64,000 nt of DNA from Lentzea sp. NBRC 102530 (GCF_030269365.1 NZ_BSTF01000003.1:248001-312000), one strand, 5' to 3'; shown: positions 50,675-59,585, counted from the stretch's first letter. Notes: generated by a model not told the origin, from the letters alone. Translations and numbers: made by a program.

Positions 50675-52000
50675 TCAGTTTTCGAGCGCCGGTCGCGGGT
50701 AGAGCGTGATGGTGGTGGTCGTGGTCTGCGGCGTCGAGCAGGGGTCGGTGGTCGTCGTCGGCGTCTCAGTGGGTGACGACGGCGTGTTGAGCGAGTTGAT
50801 CCCCCGTGACGACGGCGTGGTCTGCACCGTGATGTCGCCGGCCTGGTCCGACGTCTGCACGGGCGTCTCGGCCCGTTCGGTCGGCTCGTCCCGCCCTTCC
50901 TGGCTGGGAGGCGGCGGCACGGACGACGACGTGCGGCGCACGGTCTCCTGCTGCTGCCGCGGCGCACCGGGGTTGGCCACGTTCGCCTGCGGCTTGACCT
51001 GCTGCTGGACGGGCGGCGGAGGGGCCACCACGAGTTCCTGGCTGTGCTGCGAACTCGCCGACCCCGACGTGTTCATCGCGATCACCGGGTTCTGGTCCGG
51101 CTGCAGCACGGCCACGCCGGGGCCACCGTTGAACACCGCGGCCATCGTCCCGACCAGGCCGACGGTCGCCACGCTGGCCGCTGCGAACGCGAGCTTCGCC
51201 TTCGTGAGCAGGACCTTGCCGGCGAACGCCAGCCCGAGCGTCGCCGGCACGACCACGAACGCCGCGTTGGCGCGCAGCGTCGCGCAGACCTCGTTGAGCT
51301 CGGTGTAGAGCTGCGTGCACGCCGAGCAGGTGTCGAGGTGGGCGGCGATCCGCCGTTCCTCGACGCCCTGGACCCCACCCGCGGTGTAGGTGCCGAGCTT
51401 GGAACGGATCGCCGCGCACGACGAACGCCCGTCGTCGGCGGCGAGGTGAGCCTGCAGGTAGGCCGCACGCAATCCCTCACGCGCGCGGCGCGCCAGCGCC
51501 GACATGGCGTTCGGCGAAAGCCCGAAGTGCGGTGCCACGGAGGCGGGGCGTTCGCCCTCGACCTCGACGCGCCACAGCACGACCCGCCAGCGTTCCGGCA
51601 GGCTGGAGAAGGCCCTGGTGATGAGGTTGTGCTCGGCCCGCTTGTTCGCGTTGTCGCTCACCGGCTCGACGCGGCGGCCCAGCTCCTCGTCCTCCACCGG
51701 CACGTCCCGGCGCCGCCCGCTCCACTCCCACGCCACCCGGCGCGCGACGGTCAGCAGGTAGGTGCGGACGTGGTCGGTGGGCCCGCTGCCGCGGCGGATC
51801 GCCTGCAACATGCGGAAGAACGCCTCGGCGGTGAGGTCGTCGGCCTCGGCCGCCTCCCGGACGTGCCTGAGGGAAAAACGGCGGATCGCGTCCGCATGCC
51901 GGGAGAACAGTTCGCCGTAGGCCGAGTCGTCTCCCTCGCGCACCCTGGCGAGCAGGTCCCGGTCGACCTCGTTCTCGTCGACCATCACAGGCTTCAACAT
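50675..52000 (-). CDS. ECF sigma factor fused to zinc-finger anti-sigma and extracellular tail
   Basis: 441-residue one-chain regulator. Residues 1-190: sigma-70 regions 2 and 4 (SLRHVREAAEADDLTAEAFF, YLLTVARRVAWEW, LPERWRVVLWRVEVEGERPA). Residues about 215-240: zf-HC2 anti-sigma motif HLDTCSACTQLY. Then two hydrophobic stretches (AFVVVPATLGLAFAGKVLL and LAFAAASVATVGLVGTMAAV) and a 150-residue Pro/Gln/Thr-rich tail, probably outside the cell. Fusion of sigma and anti-sigma parts occurs in some actinobacterial ECF groups. Start ATG 52000; ATG 51985 is equally possible. Confidence 0.9.
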   Translation of the reverse strand: MLKPVMVDENEVDRDLLARVREGDDSAYGELFSRHADAIRRFSLRHVREAAEADDLTAEAFFRMLQAIRRGSGPTDHVRTYLLTVARRVAWEWSGRRRDVPVEDEELGRRVEPVSDNANKRAEHNLITRAFSSLPERWRVVLWRVEVEGERPASVAPHFGLSPNAMSALARRAREGLRAAYLQAHLAADDGRSSCAAIRSKLGTYTAGGVQGVEERRIAAHLDTCSACTQLYTELNEVCATLRANAAFVVVPATLGLAFAGKVLLTKAKLAFAAASVATVGLVGTMAAVFNGGPGVAVLQPDQNPVIAMNTSGSASSQHSQELVVAPPPPVQQQVKPQANVANPGAPRQQQETVRRTSSSVPPPPSQEGRDEPTERAETPVQTSDQAGDITVQTTPSSRGINSLNTPSSPTETPTTTTDPCSTPQTTTTTITLYPRPALEN

Positions 52001-52159
52001 GCCACAAGGGGCCAGACCTGCTCCTTGTCGAGAACAGGTCGATACACAAGACCATCCGTTAGTAGTGGGCTGATCAGCGCAACGCGATCGGTGACAGGAC
52101 GGTCACAGGTGGGCGTCGGAGGATCGGCCGGACAAGATCGAGCGACTATCGTCACGCCC

Positions 52160-52558
52160 GTGGTGGACTGGCGGGAACGCGCTTCGGCCCTCGTGCCGGA
52201 ACTTCGTGCTGTCGCCGAGACCGAGGAGTGGTCCTGCCACGTCTTCTTCTCGGAGCTGTCGCAGCTGGCCCAGGAGGCGCACCGCGAGCACGACGACGAC
52301 GTGCTGCGCCGGGCGTACGGCTTCGCGCACTGGTGCTTCCACCAGCCGGAGCAGTTCCTGGAGAACGCGGCGCTGGTGAGTTTCTACGAGCACGTGTTCG
52401 ACGACTGGGACCTCCGCGAGGAGGTCGCGGCCTGGCTGCCGGTCGACGTGCTGCCGAAGGTGCGGGCGCTGTGGGAGTGGCGCTGGCCGAAGGAGCAGTT
52501 GTCCGAGGTAGATCAACTGCTGGCCGGATTGGCACCCCCCTCGCAAGACGCCGTCTGA
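52160..52558 (+). CDS. Small acidic hypothetical protein
   Basis: 132-residue all-helical cytosolic protein rich in Trp, Glu and His: SCHVFFSELSQLAQEAHREH, YGFAHWCFHQPEQFLENAAL and FYEHVFDDWDLREEVAAWLP. I recognise no domain. A TATCGT -10 hexamer at 52147-52152 places the transcription start at 52159, next to the GTG, so the message is probably leaderless. Stands alone between the sigma/anti-sigma gene and tRNA-Gly. Confidence 0.78.
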   Translation: MVDWRERASALVPELRAVAETEEWSCHVFFSELSQLAQEAHREHDDDVLRRAYGFAHWCFHQPEQFLENAALVSFYEHVFDDWDLREEVAAWLPVDVLPKVRALWEWRWPKEQLSEVDQLLAGLAPPSQDAV

Positions 52559-52589
52559 GGCCCTGTATAGTTCTCTCCCGTAAGGCAGT

Positions 52590-52665
52590 GCGGATGTAGC
52601 GCAGTTGGTAGCGCATCACCTTGCCAAGGTGAGGGTCGCGAGTTCGAGTCTCGTCATCCGCTCCA
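52590..52665 (+). tRNA. tRNA-Gly (GCC anticodon)
   Basis: Complete cloverleaf: acceptor arms GCGGATG (52590-52596) and CATCCGC (52655-52661), D arm GCGC...GCGC, anticodon arm TCACC/GGTGA with loop TTGCCAA (anticodon GCC at 52623-52625), T arm with GTTCGAGTC, discriminator T, and an encoded CCA at 52663-52665. A TATAGT -10 at 52566-52571 is the likely promoter. No duplicate of its 3' end was seen nearby, so no sign of element integration. Confidence 0.97.
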
Positions 52666-52672
52666 CTCGTGG

Positions 52673-52701
52673 TGGCCCATGCTCATGGAGAGCATGGGCC
52701 A
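52673..52701 (+). terminator. Intrinsic terminator of tRNA-Gly
   Basis: TGGCCCATGCTC (52673-52684) and GAGCATGGGCCA (52690-52701) form a perfect 12-bp stem with a five-base loop, followed by TCCTCGTTT, eight bases past the tRNA CCA. Confidence 0.9.
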
Positions 52702-52720
52702 TCCTCGTTTCGCCATCGTG

Positions 52721-52742
52721 TTGGGGGGACGACCCCCCCCAA
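52721..52742 (-). terminator. G/C homopolymer hairpin downstream of LD-carboxypeptidase gene
   Basis: TTGGGGGG (52721-52728) can pair with CCCCCCAA (52735-52742). It lies 24 bases past the minus-strand stop of the LD-carboxypeptidase gene and between two copies of CGTTTCGCC. It could terminate that gene; evidence is only the stem. Confidence 0.4.
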
Positions 52743-52765
52743 ACCCCCCGCGTTTCGCCTTGTTC

Positions 52766-53671
52766 TCAGCTGACTGCCGGGCCGACGGTGAGCGTGCCCG
52801 CGTCGGCGTCCAGCACCGCGATCGGTCCGAGCGCCAGGGACAGCGGCGCGTCGCCGTGGCCGGCGTCGAGGCCGCCGAGCACCGGCACGTCCAGGAGCTC
52901 CAGCCGGTCGCGCAGCACGTCGAGAACGGTCCAGTCGCGATCGGTGTAGTCCTCGAACCCCGGGAACCGGCCGAGCGCGACACCCCGCAGCCCCCGCAGC
53001 GAGCCCGATCTGATGAGTTGCGTCAGCTGCCGGTCGACGTGGCCCAGCCCGACCGCGCGCGGCGCCTCCAGGAACAGGATCGCGCCGTCCAGGTCGAGCA
53101 GCCCGGTGCCCACGGACCACGCGATGGTGCCGAGGTGGCCGCCGACGACGTTGCCCGTGGTCACGCCGTCCACGCGCACGGCCGCCGTGAGCGCGGCGGG
53201 ATCGCGGTGCAGCACGGCGGGTCCGGTCTCCATCAGCAACGACCTGGTCGAGGCCGCCGAACGGGAGGAGGCCAGGGAACCGTGCACGCCGGCGACCCGG
53301 CAGTGCCGCCACAGCGCCAGGTGCAGGTCGGTGATGTCGCTGAACCCCACCAACGGCTTGGGGTCGGCCCGCACGACGGCGAAGTCGACGGTGTGCGCGA
53401 TGCGGTAGGCACCCGCTCCGCCGCGGGTCGCGAAGACCGCCCGCACTCCGGGATCGCGATAGGCGGCGTCGAGATCGGCCAGCCGGTCCTCGTCGCGGCC
53501 CGCCAGGTAGCCGTGGCGGTCCAGCGCGTGGGCACCGACCTCGACGACGAGTCCCCAGCCCTCCAGCACCCGCACGGACTCCGTGAGCTCCTCCTCGCCC
53601 GGGAAGCTCGCCGGTGACACGAGACGGACGCGATCTCCGGCGACGACACGTGGTGGCAGCACGACGTTCAC
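52766..53671 (-). CDS. LD-carboxypeptidase (S66 family)
   Basis: 301-residue S66 peptidase (LdcA/MccF type), which trims the D-Ala from muropeptide tetrapeptides in cell-wall recycling or inactivates microcin-like nucleotides. The nucleophile elbow region is VGFSDITDLHLAL, with ATRGGAGAYRIA upstream and GGHLGTIAWSVGTG and FLEAPRAVG later. GTG at 53671; a longer in-frame start exists but lacks support. No signal peptide, so cytosolic. Between tRNA-Gly and osmC. Confidence 0.9.
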   Translation of the reverse strand: MNVVLPPRVVAGDRVRLVSPASFPGEEELTESVRVLEGWGLVVEVGAHALDRHGYLAGRDEDRLADLDAAYRDPGVRAVFATRGGAGAYRIAHTVDFAVVRADPKPLVGFSDITDLHLALWRHCRVAGVHGSLASSRSAASTRSLLMETGPAVLHRDPAALTAAVRVDGVTTGNVVGGHLGTIAWSVGTGLLDLDGAILFLEAPRAVGLGHVDRQLTQLIRSGSLRGLRGVALGRFPGFEDYTDRDWTVLDVLRDRLELLDVPVLGGLDAGHGDAPLSLALGPIAVLDADAGTLTVGPAVS

Positions 53672-53796
53672 CCGGCGGACTCTCGCAGATCCCGTCCAGT
53701 GGTTCTCGAGGTGATCTCCTGGCCCGCCCGTGAAAGGGTGGTGCCGGAAAGCTCGTTCACCCCGATCGAGCCCGTTCGACAAAGGACCTGGAGACC

Positions 53797-54225
53797 ATGG
53801 CCATCAAGCAGACGGCAAACGCGCACTGGGAAGGCTCCCTCGTCGAGGGCAAGGGAAACGTCAGCCTCGCCACCTCCAACAGCGGCAGCTTCGACATCGA
53901 CTGGAAGGCGCGCGCTGAGGAGGCGGGCGGCAAGACCAGCCCCGAGGAGCTCATCGCCGCGGCGCACTCGTCCTGCTACTCGATGGCGCTGTCGCACGGC
54001 CTGACCGGTGCGGGCACGCCTCCCACCTCGATCGACACCAAGGCCGAGGTCAGCTTCCAGGCCGGCGTCGGCATCACCGGCATCCACCTCACCGTGCGCG
54101 CCAACGTGCCGGGCCTCTCGCAGGAGGACTTCGTCGCGGCCGCCGAGGGCGCCAAGGCGAACTGCCCGGTCTCCAAGGCGCTCGCGGCCGTCGAGAACAT
54201 CACCCTCGACGCCGCCCTGGTCTGA
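53797..54225 (+). CDS. osmC: OsmC-family peroxiredoxin
   Basis: 142-residue OsmC protein that reduces organic hydroperoxides with two reactive cysteines: Cys60 in AAHSSCYSMAL and Cys123 in AKANCPVSKAL. TSPEELIAAAHS is the family hallmark. ATG start with a GGAG ribosome site. Its last 26 bases overlap the 3' end of the convergent P450 gene. Confidence 0.95.
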   Translation: MAIKQTANAHWEGSLVEGKGNVSLATSNSGSFDIDWKARAEEAGGKTSPEELIAAAHSSCYSMALSHGLTGAGTPPTSIDTKAEVSFQAGVGITGIHLTVRANVPGLSQEDFVAAAEGAKANCPVSKALAAVENITLDAALV

Positions 54226-55246
54226 ACCGCAGTGCCGCGGGCCCGTGACTGATCAGGTGCCTGCGGTAGCGGACGTCGCCCGGCTGCTCGGCCACCTCGG
54301 CCGAGCGGTCGAGCAGCTCCGCGGCGACGACGCGGCCCTGCAGCCGGGCCAGCCCGGCTCCGGGGCAGTAGTGCGGCCCGTGCCCGAAGCCCAGGTGAGC
54401 GGGCACGGACGGCCTGCCGGGGTCGAAGTCCTCGGTGAACACCTTCGGGTCGCGGTTGCCGGCCGCGTAGTCGAGGAACAGGTGCTCGCCCTGGCTGATC
54501 TGCACCCCGCCCACGGTCACCGGGCAGGTGGCGGTGCGGAAGAAGCCGGCGAACGGCGCGTCGAGGCGCACGACCTCCTCGACCACTCCGCCCAGTCGGC
54601 GTTCTGAGGGATCCAGCCGCAGGAACGTGCCGGCGAGCATGTTCGTGGTCGAGTCGGTGCCGGCCACGACGATCGCGAGGCACAGCGAGAGGCGTTCCTG
54701 TTCGGAGAGCCGGCCGCCGCGGAACGCGTCGGAGCGGCCGAAGTAGGCGCAGAACTCGTTCATACCGGCGAAGTACGACCCCAGCACGCGTTCGCTGACC
54801 TCCTCGCCGCTGGTCAGTTCGAGCACCGGGGTGACGAACTCGCGGAACAGCGGGAAGTCCGCTTTCGGCACGCCGAGCACGTCACCGACCACTCCCAGCG
54901 CGAACGGCGCGGCGAACTCGCTGACGAAGTCGGCTTCTTCCGGCAGTTCGTCCAAAAGAGTCCTCGCGCGTTCCCCTAATGAGTCAGCCATTCGGCGCAC
55001 GGCCGTTGGAGTGAATTTCTGATTCGCCACCGCACGAATTCGGGCGTGCCTGGTCCCGTCCGCCGCGTTGAGCGAGGACATCAATTCGAGCAATCGCCGC
55101 TGCTCCGGTGCCAGCATCGCCGCCACGGCCGCGACCTGCGGACCTGTCATGTTCCGGGAGGAGAACGTCGCCGGATCAGCCAGCACGGCACGCAGCTCGG
55201 CGTATGCGGTCACCCGCTGGGCGTTGATTCTCGGGTCGAATTCCAT
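54200..55246 (-). CDS. N-terminally short cytochrome P450
   Basis: 348-residue P450, about 45 residues shorter than usual at the N terminus: it begins MEFDPRINAQRVTAYAELRA, and no better upstream start is visible. I-helix VVAGTDSTTNML, ExxR as EEVVRL and haem loop FGHGPHYCPGAGLAR with Cys near residue 293 are intact, so haem binding is likely. CPGAG replaces the common CLGA. Divergent from the AfsR-like regulator with 57 bases between starts, which suggests that regulator controls it. Convergent overlap with osmC of 26 bases. Confidence 0.88.
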   Translation of the reverse strand: MEFDPRINAQRVTAYAELRAVLADPATFSSRNMTGPQVAAVAAMLAPEQRRLLELMSSLNAADGTRHARIRAVANQKFTPTAVRRMADSLGERARTLLDELPEEADFVSEFAAPFALGVVGDVLGVPKADFPLFREFVTPVLELTSGEEVSERVLGSYFAGMNEFCAYFGRSDAFRGGRLSEQERLSLCLAIVVAGTDSTTNMLAGTFLRLDPSERRLGGVVEEVVRLDAPFAGFFRTATCPVTVGGVQISQGEHLFLDYAAGNRDPKVFTEDFDPGRPSVPAHLGFGHGPHYCPGAGLARLQGRVVAAELLDRSAEVAEQPGDVRYRRHLISHGPAALRFRPGRRRG

Positions 55247-55303
55247 TGCGATATCTTTGCGCGGTTCCGGCCTTTGTCGGGGGCTGACGACAGGACCAAT
55301 GAC

Positions 55304-58093
55304 GTGATCATCCGGCTGCTCGGACCGCTCGAACTCACCGGTCCGAACGGAGCAGTTCAACTCAGCAGTGCCGGTCAGCGGACGCTGGTCGCACGGCTGG
55401 CGCTGAACCCGGGAGAAACGGTGCCGAGGAGCGCGCTCGTGGACGCGCTCTGGTCGGACGAGGCACCGGCGACCGCCACGAAGACCTTGCACAGCCTGCT
55501 GGCGCGCCTGCGGGGGCAGATCCGCGACGCCGGGCTGGGCGAGCTGATCATGACCCGCGAGCCGGGTTACGTGTTCAACGCGTCCGCGGACACCGTGGAC
55601 GTCGCACGGTTCGAAGCGCTCGTCTCATCAGCACGGCAGAGCACCGAACCGTTGGAGAGCGCCAAGATGCTCCGCGAGGCACTGGCGTTGTGGAACGGGG
55701 ATCCGCTCGCGGACTGCCGTCCCGGCGACTGGACGCGGCAGGAGTCGGCGCGCCTCATCGACCTGCGGATGGACGCGACCGAGGACCTGATGGACGCCTC
55801 GCTCGCGCTGGGCGAGCACGCCGCGGTGGCGCCGCTGGTCAACTCGCTGGTCGAGCAGCACCCGTTCCGCGAACGGCTGTGGGAGCAGCTGATGCTCGCG
55901 CTCTACCGGTGCGGGCGGCAGGCCGAGTCGCTGGGGGCGTTCCAACGCGCGCGCGGCGTGCTGATCGACGAGCTCGGCATCGAACCGGGCACCCGGCTGC
56001 GCGATCTCGAACAGGCGGTGCTGACCGCCGATCCCCGCCTCGACCTGGCCGAACACGTCCCGGTGCCGGTGCGCGGCAACCTCCCGGCCGACAGGTCGAG
56101 CTTCGTCGACCGCCCGGAGGCCGACCACGTCGCCGACCTGATCCGCCGGCACCGGCTGGTGACGCTGATCGGCGTCGGCGGGGTGGGCAAGACGCGGCTC
56201 GCGATGCACGTGGCGCGGGGCGAGCAACCGCCCGACGGCGTGTGGCTGGTGGAGCTCGCGGCGTTGCGCGACAGGGCCCTGGTGCCGCACACCGTCGCCG
56301 AGGCGCTCGGGGTGGTGGACCAGACGGGGCGTGGCCAGTTGAACGTCCTCACGGAGTTCCTGACGGGCAAGGACGCGTTGCTGGTGCTCGACAACTGCGA
56401 ACACGTGGTGGCCCACTGCGCGGTCTTGGTGGACACGCTGCTGCGCGTTGCACCGAAGCTCCGTGTCATCGCCACGTCCCGGCGCGCGCTACGCGTCTAT
56501 GGCGAGCAGGTCCTGTCCGTAGCGCCGTTGTCCGTGCCGTATCCGGCGGCGACGTTGTTCGCCCAACGCGCTGATGCTGCCATCCCCGGTTCGTTCGTCA
56601 TCACGCCCGAGAACGAGCGTGCCGTGACGGACCTGTGCCGCAGGCTGGACGGCATCCCGCTCGCGATCGAGATGGCGGCGTTGCGCGTGCGTGCGCTGAC
56701 GCCCGCACAACTCCTGGAACGCCTCGACGACAGGTTCCGGGTGCTGACCGACGACGGGCGCACGGCGTTGCCGCAGCACCAAACCCTGCTGGCGACCATG
56801 GACTGGAGCTTCGACCTCTGCTCGCCGCGCGAACAGCTGTTGTGGGCGCGGGCATCGGTGTTCGCCGGCAGCTTCGACCTCGGCGCGGCCGAGGCCGTGT
56901 GCTCGGACGACGCGCTGACCGCGGACTTCATGTTCGACGCGGTCGACGGCCTGGTCGACAAATCCGTGCTGCAACGCGAAGAACACGCGGGTGTGGCGCG
57001 CTACCGGTTGCTGGAGACGATGCGCCAATACGGGCAGACGCGCCTGCGTGCGAGCGATGAGGAGCCACGGCTGAAGGCGCGCCATCGTGACTGGTACGCG
57101 GGCATTGCGCGGCAAGGGGAACAGGCCTGGTTCACGCCCCGGCAGGCCGCGACGGTCGGGGCGATGGCGGCGGAACGCGGCAACCTGCGCGCCGCTCTGG
57201 AGTATTCGCTGACGACACCGGGCGAGGCGGATTCGGGGCTGCGGCTGGCGTCGACGCTGTGGTTCTACTGGGTGGGCTGCGGCCGGTTCGCCGAGGGACG
57301 GCACTGGCTGAACTGGGCGCTGTCACTGGACACCGAACCGTCGAACGCGCGCTGCAAAGCGTTGTGGGTCAACGGCTATCTCGCGACCCTGCAGGGCAAC
57401 ACGGCCGCGGTGCCGGCGCTGCTGGAGACGTGCCGGACCGAGGCGGCGGCGCTGGGCGACGAGGACGCCGACGTCTACGCGACGTACGTGCAGGGCGCGG
57501 CGGCGGTGTTCGACGACGACCTGCCGTTGGGCGCGACCCTGCTGGCGGAGGCCGATCGCCGGCACGCCGAGCTGGGGCACATGGACAGCAACGTCGTCAT
57601 GGCACGGGTGGCGTTGGCGATCACCGTGGCGTTCGGCGGGGAACTCGACCGTGCGGCGGAGATCTGCTCGAACGCGCGCGCTGTGTGCGAGGAGAACGGC
57701 GAACTGTGGGCGCGGGCGTTCGCGTTGTACGTCCTGGCGTTCGTGGCGATGGGCCGCGGTGACGTCGCCGAGGCCCGCGAGCTGGCCACGACCTCGTTGC
57801 GCATCAAGGAGAGCTTCCACGACCTGCTGGGCATCGCGGTGTCCGTGGAGCTGCTGGCGTTGATCTCGGTGATCACCGGTTCGGCCGCGCACGCCGCGGT
57901 GCTGCTGGGTGGCGCGGACCGGGTCTGGCAGTCCGTCGGGCTGCCCCTGTTCGGGTCGGCCAACTTCGCCGCCTCGCACGACCAGTGCGTCGCGTTGTGC
58001 CGGCAGGCGTTGGGGCCGGAGGGGTACGAGGAGCACTTCGCGCGTGGTGCCGCCATGACCGTGGCCTCGGTGGTGGCGGCCGCGCAGTCGTGA
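55304..58093 (+). CDS. AfsR/SARP-like regulator (BTAD, NB-ARC, TPR)
   Basis: 929-residue multidomain regulator. Residues 1-90: OmpR-type winged helix (IRLLGPLELTGPNGAVQLS, LWSDEAPATATKTLHSLLAR). About 95-250: bacterial transcriptional activation domain (AFQRARGVLIDELGIEPGTR). About 275-560: NB-ARC ATPase with Walker A LIGVGGVGKTRL near 294 and Walker B ALLVLDNCEHV, GIPLAIEMAALRV. The rest is TPR-like. AfsR-type proteins activate secondary-metabolite or developmental genes after ATP-dependent switching. GTG at 55304. Probable target: the divergent P450. Confidence 0.92.
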   Translation: MIIRLLGPLELTGPNGAVQLSSAGQRTLVARLALNPGETVPRSALVDALWSDEAPATATKTLHSLLARLRGQIRDAGLGELIMTREPGYVFNASADTVDVARFEALVSSARQSTEPLESAKMLREALALWNGDPLADCRPGDWTRQESARLIDLRMDATEDLMDASLALGEHAAVAPLVNSLVEQHPFRERLWEQLMLALYRCGRQAESLGAFQRARGVLIDELGIEPGTRLRDLEQAVLTADPRLDLAEHVPVPVRGNLPADRSSFVDRPEADHVADLIRRHRLVTLIGVGGVGKTRLAMHVARGEQPPDGVWLVELAALRDRALVPHTVAEALGVVDQTGRGQLNVLTEFLTGKDALLVLDNCEHVVAHCAVLVDTLLRVAPKLRVIATSRRALRVYGEQVLSVAPLSVPYPAATLFAQRADAAIPGSFVITPENERAVTDLCRRLDGIPLAIEMAALRVRALTPAQLLERLDDRFRVLTDDGRTALPQHQTLLATMDWSFDLCSPREQLLWARASVFAGSFDLGAAEAVCSDDALTADFMFDAVDGLVDKSVLQREEHAGVARYRLLETMRQYGQTRLRASDEEPRLKARHRDWYAGIARQGEQAWFTPRQAATVGAMAAERGNLRAALEYSLTTPGEADSGLRLASTLWFYWVGCGRFAEGRHWLNWALSLDTEPSNARCKALWVNGYLATLQGNTAAVPALLETCRTEAAALGDEDADVYATYVQGAAAVFDDDLPLGATLLAEADRRHAELGHMDSNVVMARVALAITVAFGGELDRAAEICSNARAVCEENGELWARAFALYVLAFVAMGRGDVAEARELATTSLRIKESFHDLLGIAVSVELLALISVITGSAAHAAVLLGGADRVWQSVGLPLFGSANFAASHDQCVALCRQALGPEGYEEHFARGAAMTVASVVAAAQS

Positions 58094-58132
58094 CGCAGGT
58101 TCCGTGCAACCGGTGCGCGCGACGCTGGCGGG

Positions 58133-58762
58133 ATGAGGACCAGCGTGCGCACACCAGACGCGGGAGTCGTCGAGGAAGTCCTGAAACTCGCGGCGCGGGC
58201 GCCGTCGTTCGGCATCGTTCCGCCGTGGCGATGGCGCAACGGCACCGAGTGCCTTGAGCTGGTGACGACGCGCACGGACCAGATGGCGTTGCTCGCGTGT
58301 GGTGCGGTCCTGCACCACGTGCGGGTGGCGTTGTCCGCGATGGGCTGGGACTGCCACGTGCTGCGGGCCGCGCAGCCGGACGGCCAGGTGGCGTCGGTGC
58401 ACCCGCGCTGGGAGCTCGACCCGTTCTCCTGCGAGGTGGCCTCCGCGGCGGCGATCTCGTTGCGCAGGGCCGATCCCCGTCCCTACCTGTCCGACGAGGT
58501 GCCGGACTCGGCGCTGACGTGGCTGTTGCACGCGGCCCGCGCCGAGAACTGCGAGATGGAACTCGTGGCGCGGCGCAACGGCGTGCTGCTCCGGATGGTC
58601 GGCGAGGACTGGCTGAGCGTCGGTGAGGCCGTGAGCGCCGTGGTGCTCGCATCGACCGTGTGGGGACTCGCGTCGCAACCGCTGCTGCACGAGGGCGAGG
58701 TGCTCGTCCGGGTGGGCTGGCAGTCGCCCAATGCCGAACCGTTGCCTCAGTCGGCCCGCTAG
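58133..58762 (+). CDS. Acg-like nitroreductase-fold protein, short
   Basis: 209-residue protein resembling the Acg family of FMN-binding nitroreductase-like proteins: VVEEVLKLAARAPSFGIVPPWRW (shown in part: APSFGIVPPWRW), LLACGAVLHHVRVALSAMGW and a C-terminal VVLASTVWGLASQPL. Full Acg proteins are about 330 residues, so a large part is missing and FMN binding is uncertain; it may be a degenerate or minimal form. It follows the AfsR-like gene by 39 bases on the same strand. Confidence 0.75.
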   Translation: MRTSVRTPDAGVVEEVLKLAARAPSFGIVPPWRWRNGTECLELVTTRTDQMALLACGAVLHHVRVALSAMGWDCHVLRAAQPDGQVASVHPRWELDPFSCEVASAAAISLRRADPRPYLSDEVPDSALTWLLHAARAENCEMELVARRNGVLLRMVGEDWLSVGEAVSAVVLASTVWGLASQPLLHEGEVLVRVGWQSPNAEPLPQSAR

Positions 58763-58790
58763 CGCGCCGGTTTGCGGGGACCATGGGTGC

Positions 58791-59183
58791 GTGGACCGGG
58801 ACAGGACGCTGGCGCACCTCAGCGACGACGACTGGCGCAGCCCCGACGCGTCGTCGACCCAGCTGTACCGGGACCTGTGCGCGTTGCGCGATCTGCCGGT
58901 CGGGCAGCTGACCCCGACGTCGCTGCACCTGCTGGTCACGCACCAGGTGGGGCTCGACGTGACGGCGCTGCTGGCGTTGGAGGAGGTCGAACGCGACCCG
59001 CTGCGGTCGGTCTCCCTCTACCCCGGTGACCTGCTCGCCGCTCTACTGAGAGTAGATCACTCGTTCTGGGCCGATCACCCAGCGTTGCTGGCCAGGATGT
59101 CCGCTCTGCTGGACCGGCTGCGGACGTTGCCCGACGGCGACTGGCACCTGCTGGTGTCCGCGGCCGACCAGTTCCCCGGTTAG
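58791..59183 (+). CDS. CdiI-type contact-dependent inhibition immunity protein (orphan)
   Basis: 130-residue protein matching the actinobacterial 'contact-dependent growth inhibition system immunity protein' pattern: LAHLSDDDWRSPDASSTQLY, LHLLVTHQVGLDVTALLALE, and SLYPGDLLAALLRVDHSFWA. Immunity families of this kind sit beside CDI or polymorphic toxins, but no toxin gene is adjacent here. GTG at 58791 with GGGGA ten bases upstream. Cytosolic. Confidence 0.8.
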   Translation: MDRDRTLAHLSDDDWRSPDASSTQLYRDLCALRDLPVGQLTPTSLHLLVTHQVGLDVTALLALEEVERDPLRSVSLYPGDLLAALLRVDHSFWADHPALLARMSALLDRLRTLPDGDWHLLVSAADQFPG

Positions 59184-59228
59184 GTGCGCTTTAGGCGTCC
59201 CTTTGCCACGGCGTGAGTTGCTTGCAAC

Positions 59229-59585
59229 ATGACAAAGACCCTCGCGGCCGCCGGCCTCACGCTGGCGTCCCTCGCCACCTCCGCCGTGCTGTTCTCCCCC
59301 GTGGCTTCTGCCGAGACCTGCAAGGCTTCCTACTACTCCGGCGGCGGCACGACCGCGAGCGGCGAGCGCTTCGACCCCGACAAGCTCACCGCCGCGCACA
59401 AGACCCTGCCGTTCGGCACCCGCGTGAAGGTGAAGAACCGCGCCAACGGCAAGACGGTGACCGTGCGGATCAACGACCGCGGCCCGTTCATCACCGGCCG
59501 GTGCGTCGACCTGACGCCCAAGGCGTTCAAGACGATCGCGACCCTGTCACAGGGAGTGGTCGGGGTGACGGTCACCAAGGTGTGA
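59229..59585 (+). CDS. Secreted RlpA-like double-psi beta-barrel protein
   Basis: 118-residue exported protein: signal peptide to about residue 28 ([14 protein letters not shown]), then a complete RlpA-like barrel ([57 protein letters not shown]). RlpA proteins cleave denuded peptidoglycan strands; the Asp in RINDRGP and the His in AAHKTLPFG are the usual active residues. It stands alone, with a strong promoter for the next gene just downstream. Confidence 0.93.
   Translation: MTKTLAAAGLTLASLATSAVLFSPVASAETCKASYYSGGGTTASGERFDPDKLTAAHKTLPFGTRVKVKNRANGKTVTVRINDRGPFITGRCVDLTPKAFKTIATLSQGVVGVTVTKV

Noticed and set aside
52590-52665. tRNA-Gly as an integration site for a mobile element
   Set aside because: No integrase, no repeated tRNA 3' end and no change in gene character on either side were seen.
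54200-58762. Secondary-metabolite biosynthetic cluster around P450 and AfsR-like regulator
   Set aside because: No synthase, condensation, terpene or tailoring genes beyond one P450; neighbours are housekeeping genes.
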